This document shows, piece after piece, positions 51,701 through 63,700 of a stretch of 64,000 nt of DNA (positions are counted from its first letter, which is position 1; every line of letters starts with the position of its first letter). Below the pieces are notes generated by a model. The model was not told where the DNA came from. It searched no databases and saw only the letters and a program-made list of their open reading frames with translations. This DNA is from Lineus longissimus (taxonomy: Eukaryota > Nemertea > Pilidiophora > Heteronemertea > Lineidae). Location of the stretch: positions 7,812,001 to 7,876,000 of the forward strand of contig NC_088320.1 of the NCBI RefSeq assembly GCF_910592395.1. Reading direction: 5' to 3'. The translations under genes were made by a program, and so were the position numbers.

Positions 51701-54700
51701 TCGGCGGACCGGAAGCAGGGTGCTCCCGCGGGTACAAAGGGCTTGTACTCGGGGGAGCGGACGACAGGGGAACCGGAAGGTTCCCTGAGGTCCGGGGTAT
51801 ATTAAACCCTTGGAGACTTATTGGATGTAAGTCTCCCTTGGGACCACAGACATTAATAATGTCAGATCCCGCATCCTTCGCAGCCGCGGCCGGAACCGGA
51901 ACTCGGCTGACGGAAGGGGTGGTGGCGGGAGGTTTGCTAGACCTCCGGGTTATATGCCCGGAAACGGAACCGGAAGAGGGTTTAGGCGTCTTCGCGGCCC
52001 GTTTCCCGCCACCAGACGCATTCCTTTGTGGTGAGACAAAGGATGCCGTCGGAGGGGTACGCCATATAAAAAATGGTACCAATGACAATAAAAACACTGG
52101 GAACCCCAAGTAGGCCAGAAAGGACGCAATAATTAATGGAAAGGAAAACATGCCTACTTGAATTAAACACTATTGCAATGGATCTGAGTCTTGTTCATTA
52201 CAATAGAGCGGAGAATAGCCTACTTAACTCTACCCTACCAAGATCAAAATAATGGAGCCGGGTCGACTAAGCTAGCTAAGAAAATGTCTATAATTAAATA
52301 GACTGGACAATACTAATGCCAAGATTAGTTTGGCGGTCTACTCCGTAGGTGAATGAACCCAAAAATCGTCTAGACTTGGCTGGTTGAATTTGGTTTTAAA
52401 TCGAATTCACGGCAGCTTTGAAAAAACGATGTGCTTCGTAGAAGCACAAGAGTAAAGACTGAATATGGCGGCATGAGATCGGCGCGATCTCGCGGGATCG
52501 GTCAGGGCGCCGCCTGGCGGCCGAGCTGTTAACTCAGTTCTCCCTTTAGAAAATTAAAGGGATACTCTTGTGTTTGAGCCCAAATGGAGTAACATGCAAA
52601 AGTGTTCCATAGGTAAGTTTGAATGACACAAAATGTTCCCGACTCTCTGTGACTTACCATCACATAGCTGTATGTGGTTTACAGGATTGGGCTGAACAAC
52701 CTTATATCCTGGTTTACAATTACACCTGTAACTGCCAGCCTCGTTCACACACTGCGTTGCATGTGGACACTGGTGCACGTCATATCCTGCGGCACATTCA
52801 TTGTAATCTAAAAAACACATGGAATAATAAGTCATAAGGTTAAACGAAATAATCGTCATAATGGCAAAATGGTCACGTGTTTTTACGGATAGATCTGGCC
52901 AAATACATCGCTTACCGCTCGTCACTAAACCGTTGTGATCACAAAAAGTAATGTCACACACCCCTGAGCATCCGGTGTCATAGTTAATTGGCTTCAGTTG
53001 ACACTGTGAAAGAACTATACTCCGTTTCTAAGTCAGGGGTAGAATATTAGATAATAGCGGGTACTACATGCTTGAAAAGGTCTATACAGATGAGAGGCCA
53101 GGCAGGACCTGAGCATCAAAGAACAGAAAGGATCATACCCACACAGTTGAGGGGTTTGCTTGTTACTCTTGCAGTTGAGGGGTTGGCTAGTCCCTCATAC
53201 CTACCTACGATCTTGTTACTCGTGCAGTCGAGGGCTTTGCTCGTGCCATCACTCATATGCATGACACAGGTGCCAGCAGGGTTCTTCGTGACCAACGTTT
53301 GCACGGCTCCCTGGAGACCTGTCGGACTGACGTTACCATTCCCATCAGTGTGGATCACGTACTGGGGCTTGATGCTGCCAGAACTGGAATTTATATTTGG
53401 CTTGTATTCAGGCAATTGAAAATTTTAGAAATAAATTACAAATTGAATTTTTTTTCACAAACGGTGTAAGCCTTCAATACTCTTTCATGTACACTACAGT
53501 CCAGATCACAACTGACATCCCTAAATTCGTGTCATTGAGGCGCTACCGAGCGCGTAACTCGTGTGTTATTTACGCGAAATATAGAGAGATAGGCACGTCA
53601 CTGATGCACAACTCGCGTGTAGTTTGTGCGTCCATGACGCGAACCAGGATGGAGGTCATTTGTGATTTGGACTGTAGATGTTCTACTGTTCATAACTTTA
53701 TACAGTTTGGTCGAGAACAAGCTGCACTTGCAGAGAGTCCAAGTCGTCTTTTTTAAAGACGACTCAAGTCATTTTTAAAAGGGGTACGCCGTTCGTTTAT
53801 AATGGTGGGTTGGGAAAACAGTAGCTATACACAATGCCGTACTGTAGTACGGTTATCATGCATGCAAATTTGTTGGAACTTGGTAAGTATGTACATCACT
53901 CTACGCAAAAGTAATGTTGAAAAAAATTGTATCTATTACACGTAGTTATGCAATTTTCAAATTCAATTACAAATTAAACATTTTTACGAATGGCTCAGGT
54001 CTTTTAAAGGGGAACTATACATGCTTCCTGAAATTGGTGGCGTGCATTGGAACGAACTTTTTTCCCTTTGACCGTCATTAAAGGCATTCAAGTGTGTTGG
54101 TCAACCATGACAATCTCCTTTGTCCCTCCACCATAAGGCCTAGTTTCCCCTTATGACAACACTATTTCGGACACTCAGTGCCCCATTTCTGGAAAGGATT
54201 ATAGGCAGGTGGGGAGAGGCTAATTTGGCCATCTTCAAGTGACTAGTATACACAGTAAGGCCCCTTGGTCATGTCAGACTCAGCACTAAATATCTTCCTC
54301 GCTCAAGCGTGAATCATTTCGACGTACTGTGAGACGTGAGAGACCCCTATTGGCGACTTTGTGTAACTTTATCCTGCCTAGCTGCTGCCTTTATTGTCCC
54401 TTTAAGACATGAATAATGAGAAATGGCAAGTCGTCCTCACCTCCCTCAAAGACAGGTTATTGTTTTCGATTTTAGCCACATGGTGTCCAAACCACAATTC
54501 GATCTGGACCTGAATTTATTCTGCAAGGTTTCAAAACATAGGGCTACATGATTATGTTACGGATGCTCCTGAACGATGACAGCAGTGGCAGGGAGAGACA
54601 TACATCACAATACTCACGTCAAGCTTATAACAGATATTCCCAAGACACTGGCTCCATACTGGTCTTTCAATGGTTTCTCAATCTGCAAACAAATAAAAAC

Positions 54701-57700
54701 ATGTTGTTTTTTTCTCAACCCTTTCTCTTCCACACCCGGTATTTACCGGATAGAGGCGTACAGCCGCACCCGGTATTTACCGGGTTGAGGCCTAACCCCT
54801 TAATAGTTGTTTGATGTCCCAATCTGTGTTGGAATGCTAAGATAAATGCGCTACAAACCAGATATGACCGTCCTGCCATCTGGTGAATTTTCTGCAAAAC
54901 GATACCTCAGATTTGAGTGATGATATAACTTACAGTTTTAGCGAACACGTTTGTATAATCCTGTGTCTTCTTTGCGGCAATGTTCTTCAAGTCTGGCTCG
55001 TACGTCTCGCCGAAGGTGATGGTGCCGTTCCAGGTCTGGGGTGCTGAAAAAATAAATCGGTGATGAAAAATCCGTCATATAACAAACTGCAGACTGTATT
55101 CTCTATGAAACCCATAGCCAATTGGATTATTGCTCAATGATTATGACTAGTACCAGTTGCATTCTCCTCATAGCACAGGGGATGGCATGTACAATTGTAA
55201 TTCCCCAGTGCATTCAGACACCGGGGAAGGTGACTGGGCAAGCTTGGGAATGATGCCTTTAATAAGCCGGCTGCTCCTTTAATAACCTCGTCACCTACCT
55301 TGAAGACAAGATCCGGTCTTATCCTCATAGTATAGGGGTTGGCAAATACGATTGTAATTCCCCAGTGTATTCAGACACCGGGGAAGGTGACTTGGCAAGC
55401 TTGGGAATGATGCCTTTAATAAGCCGGCTGCTCCTTTAATAACCTCGTCACCTACCTCGAAGACAAGATCCGGTCTTCTCATAGTATAGGGGATGGCATA
55501 TGCACTTGTATGTGCCTGGTGCATTCACACACACAGAATTGGCTTGGCACTTTACAGTCTTGCATTCATCTGTGTCTGAAAACATCAAAGATATCAACTG
55601 ATTACTTATCATATGCGTATTATTACATGTACACAAGTGACTGCCACTGCTTTTATGCTGTATTCACCATTGACATTCTGACCTGATCGACAAGTTTCAA
55701 AAATAGCATCACAAAGCATGCCTGACCCCTCAGCCCACATATGATGATGATGGTAAAGTTGGCTTAGTAGGGCGAGGGTGTTTTATGAAGCATACTGTAC
55801 TTAAAGAGTAAGTAGAAAGCCTTTAAAATCATTCAAAATACAGTTTACCCTTTAGACATTAACTCGATATATCACAACTGACCAAATTTCCGTGCCGGAA
55901 AATTGCCACATGACCTATATGGGGGATTTAAATTGGCCGTTCAATGGGCAAATATCTTGGCGCCAAAAACAGACGTCGGCCATGTTTTGGAAAATGACGT
56001 CATACCATGTCAAACCCAAGAAGGACGTCCACGTGTCGCTGACGGGTTGGGTACTTGCGAAATTTATGCACCTCGGCGCAATACAGGTCGGTACGACATA
56101 ACATACAATTTTGTGATGTCATACGATGTAAACGGCGGCCTCCATGGACCAGTGCATTTTTTGGCAGAAATGCCCAGCCGAACGTAAATAGGCCCAAAGA
56201 AGTCATATACGACCTGATATTCGCTCAGATGTTTCTGGGTCCTTTTAAGTGCTTGTTGTGACTACAGGACTGAAAAGCAGTATGTCTCTAATCTACTGAC
56301 TCTTTAACAAACAGGGTGTCCTGGAGAGGTTTATGTGTGACCTGTTCCAGCAAAACCAGTCGCATGTCGCACATAAGATGAGCCTAGATGACACCAGGAG
56401 GTAATAGAAGAAATTGATGTCGTCAGTTTTTCACAAAAGGCAGACAATAGTGAAATGAACAAACAGTCCACCTCAATCTGCCAAGCTCAGAGCGACGTGC
56501 GACTGGTTTTGCTGGAACAGGTCCCATATTATGATGGGATAGTGAAAATGATTGCAACTGAAAATAGCATTCACCAGTGTAGTGATGAACATGGAAAGGC
56601 TAGGAGGATGTTGCGACGCTCTTACGGTGAAAAATGGAAAATCTCACGTTCAGAGTGCACAGCAGATTTTACACTAAGAATGTAAACACCAGTGTAACCT
56701 ACCATTGCAGTGTGTGCCGTTGCCAGTGTAGCCCGTAGCACACTTACACGTGAAGCTGCCAATAGTATTGGTACAGGTTCCGCCATCTGCTGTCTTGGCA
56801 CAATTATTCTTTCCATCCTGACATTCATCTATGTCTGCAAATATAAACAGAACAAATATAACTTTATCACTTTCGTCATTTTCCATTTTTCATGATTTTT
56901 CTATGTCTTTACGGACATTTTTCTAATTTTTTTGACAGTTAAGGCCTTATTTTCTTAACTCAAAATGAAAGATTTTGGAATGAATTTTTTATGAGAACCC
57001 TGTTAGAGGGGTACTCACCAGAGCATGTGAACATGTCTGGATCCAGTTTATCTCCAGCCTTACAGGAGGGGTACTCACCTGAGCATGTGAACATGTCTGG
57101 ATCCAGTTTATCTCCAGCCAACAGGAGGGATACTCACCTGAGCATGTGAACATGTCTGGATCTAGTTTATGTCCAGCCTTACAGGAGGGGTACTCACCTG
57201 AGGATTTGAACATGTCTGGATCCAGTTTATCTCCAGCCTTACAGGAGGGATACTCAGCTTAGCATGTGAACATGTCTGGGTCCAGTTTGTATCCAGCCTT
57301 ACAGGAGGGGTACTCACCTGAGCATGTGAACATGTCTGGATCCAGTTTATCTCCAGCCTTACAGGAGGGATACTCAGCTTAGCATGTGAACATGTCTGGG
57401 TCCAGTTTGTATCCAGCCTTACAGGAGGGGTACTCACCTGAGCATGTAAACATGTCTGGATCCAGTTTGTATCCAGCCTTACAGGAGCAAGTGTAACCTC
57501 CCTTTGAATCAGGTGTGCATGTGTCTGTACATTTGGCAGTTTTCTTGGCACACATGTCATCAACTGTAAAGGCACAAGGTTAAAATGCAATCTATCAATA
57601 TTTTAAATTTGGTCACTTCAGTACCTGGCAATTGGCAATATTGGCAATTGACGAATATATGTTTCATATGGTGCACCCAGCCAAGGAAATATCTAACATT

Positions 57701-60700
57701 TGTATCATATGGTGTGCCCAGCAAAGGGAAATATCATACGTGTGTATCATATGGTGTGCCCAGCAAAGGGAAATATCATACGCGTGTATCATATGGTGCG
57801 CCCAGCCAAGGAAATATCATACGCGTGTATCATATGGCGCGCCCAGCCAAGGAAATATCATACATGCGTATCATATGGTGTGCCCAGCCAAGGAAACATC
57901 ATACGTGTGTATCATATGGTGCACCCAGCCAAGGAAATATCATACGTGTGTGTCATATGGTGCGCCCAGCCAAGGAAATATCATACGTGTGTATCATATG
58001 GTGCGCCCAGCCAAGGAAATATCATACGTGTGTGTCATATGGTGCACCCAGCCAAGGGAAATATCATACGTGTGTATCATATGGTGCACCCAGCCAAGGA
58101 AATATCATACGTGTGTGTCATATGGTGCACCCAAAGGAAATATCATACGTGTGTGTCATATGGTGCACCCAAAGGAAATATCATACGTGTGTATCATATG
58201 GTGCGCCCAGCCAAGGAAATATCATACGTGTGTGTCATATGGTGCGCCCAGCCAAGGAAATATCATACGTGTGTGTCATATGGTGCGCCCAGCCAAGGAA
58301 ATATCATACGTGTGTATCATATGGTGCGCCCAGCCAAGGAAATATCATACGTGTGTGTCATATGGTGCGCCCAGCCAAGGGAAATATCATACGTGTGTAT
58401 CATATGGTGCACCCAGCCAAGGGAAATATCATACGTGTGTATCATATGGTGCACCCAGCCAAGGGAAATATCATACGTGTGTATCATATGGTGCACCCAG
58501 CCAAGGGAAATATCATACGTGTGTATCATATGGTGCACCCAGCCAAGGGAAATATCATACGTGTGTATCATATGGTGCACCCAGCCAAGGAAATATCATA
58601 CGTGTGTATCATATGGTGCACCCAGCCAAGGGAAATATCATACGTGTGTATCATATGGTGTGCCCAGCCAAGGAAATATCATACGTGTGTGTCATATGGT
58701 GCACCCAGCCAAGGGAAATATCATACGTGTGTATCATATGGTGCGCCCAGCCAAGGAAATATCATACATGTGTATCATATGGTGTGCCCAGCCAAGGAAA
58801 TATCATACGTGTGTATCATATGGTGCGCCCAGCCAAGGAAATATCATACTTGTGTATCATATGGTGCACCCAGCCAAGGAAATATTATGTTCGGTGTTTT
58901 ATAACCAAGGCAGTTATTTTTACATACTCCTACCTAGGCACTTGTCTCCATCCGCTACATAGCCACTTCTGCAAGAACAGGTCTCCGTCGTAGCCACTTT
59001 CGTACACCACTGGGCGCAAGTCTTCTTTACTGTGCATTTATCGGCATCTATAACTGAAATCGACATAGGGAATAACATGAAGTTGAAAACTCGGTCAGCC
59101 CTTGTTGCTTGAATTGAGACAGTTCAAGTAGGATTTTGGGCTATTGTCTATTAATCTATCAATCAGCTACATGTACAGTGTGTTATGGACTCATATCTCT
59201 CCGTTCTTTGAATTCACCATCTTGTTTTATAAACAAAGAAGCGGTCAGCTAGATTCCACCTGATGACCACGCGGACGATAGGGCCAATAAAAGGGTTCCA
59301 TTCAGAAACTTGCGTAAGACTTCATGATGCATAAATTGCTTTGATACAAACTGAGTCACAGGAAAGGCATTGTGGCACTCGTACAAAATTGGCTTTTAAC
59401 CCTTTTGTTGCTGCAGCCATTTTTCAGCAAGCACCGCAATTGCCGACAGTCGATAGCAATAATAAACAGCGGCGCTAACTTTTAACTGAATGGTCAAAAG
59501 GACTTAAAAGTCTCACCATCTATACTAAAAGGATGAAACTAATTATTCCTGAGTGCGTTCGGCGTATTTAGAGAGGTTGCGACCAAGTGCTGTTGAATAA
59601 ACAATATTTTAGAAGGGCATGACGTGCTATGAACGTCATCCCCACAACATGGGGCAATGTACATAACGTGCTATGAACGTCATCCCCACAACATGGGGCC
59701 ATGTACATGATGTGCTATGAACGTCATCCCCACAACATGGGGCCATGTACATGACGTGCTATGAACGTCATCCCCACAACATGGGGCCATGTACATGACG
59801 TGCTATGAACGTCATCCCCACAACATGGGGCAATGTACATGACGTGCTATGAACGTCATCCCCACAACATGGGGCCATGTACATGACGTGCTATGAACGT
59901 CATCCACACAATATGGGGCAATGTACATGACGTGCTATGAACATCATCCACACAACATGGGGCCATGTACATGACGTGCTATGAACGTCATCCGCACAAC
60001 ATGGGGCAATGTACATGACGTGCTATGAACGTCATCCCCACAATATGGGGCAATGTACATGACGTGCTATGAACGTCATCCCCACAACATGGGGCCATGT
60101 ACATGACGTGCTATGAACGTCATCCGCACAACATGGGGCAATGTACATGACGTGCTATGAACGTCATCCCCACAACATGGGGCCATGTACATGACGTGCT
60201 ATGAACGTCATCCACACAATATGGGGCAATGTACATGACGTGCTATGAACGTCATCCACACAACATGGGGCCATGTACATGACGTGCTATGAACGTCATC
60301 CACACAACATGGGGCCATGTACATGATGTGCTATGAACGTCATCCACACAATATGGGGCAATGTACATGACGTGCTATGAACGTCATCCCCACAACATGA
60401 GGCCATGTACATGACGTGCTATGAACGTCATCCACACAATATGGGGCAATGTACATGACGTGCTATGAACGTCATCCACACAACATGGGGCCATGTACAT
60501 GATGTGCTATGAACGTCATCCACACAATATGGGGCAATGTACATGACGTGCTATGAACGTCATCCCCACAACATGAGGCCATGTACATGACGTGCTATGA
60601 ACGTCATCCACACAACATGAGGCCATGTACATGATGTGCTGTGAACGTCATCCCCACAACATGGGGCCATGTACATGACGTGCTATGAACGTCATCCACA

Positions 60701-63700
60701 CAACATGAGGCCATGTACATGATGTGCTATGAACGTCATCCCCACAACATGAGGCCATGTACATGACGTGCTATGAACGTCATCCCCACAACATGAGGCC
60801 ATGTACATGACGTGCTATGAACGTCATCCCCACAACATGAGGCCATGTACATGACGTGCTATGAACGTCATCCCCACAACATGAGGCCATGTACATGACG
60901 TGCTATGAACATCATCCACACAACATGAGGCCATGTACATGACGTGCTATGAACGTCATCCGCATAACATGGGGCCATGTACATGACGTGCTATGAACGT
61001 CATCCACACAACATGGGGCAATGTACATGACGTGCTATGAACGTCATCCGCACAACATGGGGCCATGCACATGACGTGCTTTGAACGTCATCCGCATAAC
61101 ATGGGGCCATGTACATGACGTGCTATGAACGTCATCCACACAATATGGGGCAATGTACATGACGTGCTATGAACATCATCCACACAACATGGGGCCATGT
61201 ACATGACGTGCTATGAACGTCATCCGCACAACATGGGGCAATGTACATGACGTGCTATGAACGTCATCCCCACAATATGGGGCAATGTACATGACGTGCT
61301 ATGAACGTCATCCCCACAACATGGGGCCATGTACATGACGTGCTATGAACGTCATCCGCACAACATGGGGCAATGTACATGACGTGCTATGAACGTCATC
61401 CCCACAACATGGGGCCATGTACATGACGTGCTATGAACGTCATCCACACAATATGGGGCAATGTACATGACGTGCTATGAACGTCATCCACACAACATGG
61501 GGCCATGTACATGACGTGCTATGAACGTCATCCACACAACATGGGGCCATGTACATGATGTGCTATGAACGTCATCCACACAATATGGGGCAATGTACAT
61601 GACGTGCTATGAACGTCATCCCCACAACATGAGGCCATGTACATGACGTGCTATGAACGTCATCCACACAATATGGGGCAATGTACATGACGTGCTATGA
61701 ATGTCATCCACACAACATGGGGCCATGTACATGATGTGCTATGAACGTCATCCACACAATATGGGGCAATGTACATGACGTGCTATGAACGTCATCCCCA
61801 CAACATGAGGCCATGTACATGACGTGCTATGAACGTCATCCACACAACATGAGGCCATGTACATGATGTGCTATGAACGTCATCCCCACAACATGGGGCC
61901 ATGTACATGACGTGCTATGAACGTCATCCACACAACATGAGGCCATGTACATGATGTGCTATGAACGTCATCCCCACAACATGAGGCCATGTACATGACG
62001 TGCTATGAACGTCATCCCCACAACATGAGGCCATGTACATGACGTGCTATGAACGTCATCCCCACAACATGAGGCCATGTACATGACGTGCTATGAACGT
62101 CATCCCCACAACATGGGGCCATGTACATGACGTGCTATGAACGTCATCCACACAATATGGGGCAATGTACATGACGTGCTATGAACATCATCCACACAAC
62201 ATGGGGCCATGTACATGACGTGCTATGAACGTCATCCGCACAACATGGGGCAATGTACATGACGTGCTATGAACGTCATCCCCACAATATGGGGCAATGT
62301 ACATGACGTGCTATGAACGTCATCCCCACAACATGGGGCCATGTACATGACGTGCTATGAACGTCATCCGCACAACATGGGGCAATGTACATGACGTGCT
62401 ATGAACGTCATCCCCACAACATGGGGCCATGTACATGACGTGCTATGAACGTCATCCGCATAACATGGGGCAATGTACATGACGTGCTATGAACGTCATC
62501 CCCACAACATGGGGCAATGTACATGACGTGCTATGAACGTCATCCGCATAACATGGGGCCATGTACATGACGTGCTATGAACGTCATCCACACAACATGG
62601 GGCAATGTACATGACGTGCTATGAACGTCATCCGCATAACATGGGGCAATGTACATGACGTGCTATGAACGTCATCCGCACAATATGGGGCAATGTACAT
62701 GACGTGCTATGAACGTCATCCCCACAACATGGGGCCATGTACATGACGTGCTATGAACGTCATCCCCACAACATGGGGCCATGTACATGACGTGCTATGA
62801 ACGTCATCCGCACAATATGGGGCCATGTACATGACGTGCTATGAACGTCATCCGCACAACATGGGGCAATGTACATGACGTGCTATGAACATCATCCCCA
62901 CAACATGGGGCAATGTACATGATGTGCTATGAACATCATCCCCACAACATGGGACCATGTACATGACGTGCTTTGAACGTCATCCGCACAACATGAGGCC
63001 ATGTACATGACGTGCTATGAACGTCATCCCCACAACATGAGGCCATGTACATGACGTGCTATGAACGTCATCTGCACAACATGAGGCCATGTACATGATG
63101 TGCTATGAACGTCATCCACACAACATGAGGCAATGTACATAACGTGCTATGAACGTCATCCACACAACATGAGGCAATGTACATAACGTGCTATGAACGT
63201 CATCCGCATAACATGGGGCCATGTACATGACGTGCTATGAACGTCATCCACACAACATGGGGCAATGTACATGACGTGCTATGAATGTCATCTGCACAAC
63301 ATGGGGCCATGTACATTGAACGTCACCCGCAGCGGAAGGGTTAAGTGTGAAACTGGACGATAGGCGCCACATGTACCATTCATTGATATCAGAATATGCA
63401 CCCAAAACATTGGTGCTGCAGTCCACAGGTTACTAACCTTGACATGTTCTCTTGTCGTCATGGAGTTTAAAGCCAGCCTTGTCACAGGTACAGTTGTATG
63501 AGCCAGAGGTGTTAGTGCACTTCTGGTCACAGTCGTTGTCTTTGGGGTTTAAGCACTCATCTACATCTGCAAAGAAAGGAGGATTCGAACAGTAACTTCC
63601 CCATGAACTACTTGTAGTAACTGGTCCTGAAAAAAACGATTTCTAAACAGAAATGTTCGTCTTAAAATTTGTTCACAATCAATTGCTTCAAACGATGTGC

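Larger units (their letters stand above)
46078..52635 (-). mobile_element. DIRS-type tyrosine-recombinase retrotransposon, apparently complete
   Basis: The 6.56 kb element has inverted terminal repeats (46123-46296 and 52444-52617), an internal complementary region (46341-46438) and three overlapping minus-strand frames: Gag-like, RT-RNase H, tyrosine recombinase. These are the hallmarks of DIRS elements, which replicate through a circular intermediate and integrate by recombinase without target duplication. The outermost bases AAATG occur at both borders and only once in the internal complementary region, as expected for a circle junction. All frames are open and the terminal repeats differ at about two sites, so insertion is recent. 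It sits in an intron of the EGF gene, in the same orientation. Confidence 0.9.

Noticed and set aside
53001-53005. Acceptor CTTTCACAG for the linker exon
   Set aside because: It has a better pyrimidine tract but gives an in-frame stop after the phase-1 donor. The upstream GTATAG keeps the frame.
55920-56200. Possible inverted repeat around GACGTCAT words
   Set aside because: Arms match only in short blocks; not enough for an element call.
57162-57590. 142-residue minus frame across the EGF exon and 60-bp array
   Set aside because: It is out of the EGF phase; the cysteine pattern and the neighbouring exons support the other frame.
57585-58993. Three plus-strand frames of 420-453 residues
   Set aside because: By-products of the 41/42-bp intronic array, on the opposite strand to the supported EGF exons.
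59620-63315. Regular repeats resembling a CRISPR array
   Set aside because: The units are contiguous, with no unique spacers and no cas genes, and the DNA is eukaryotic.
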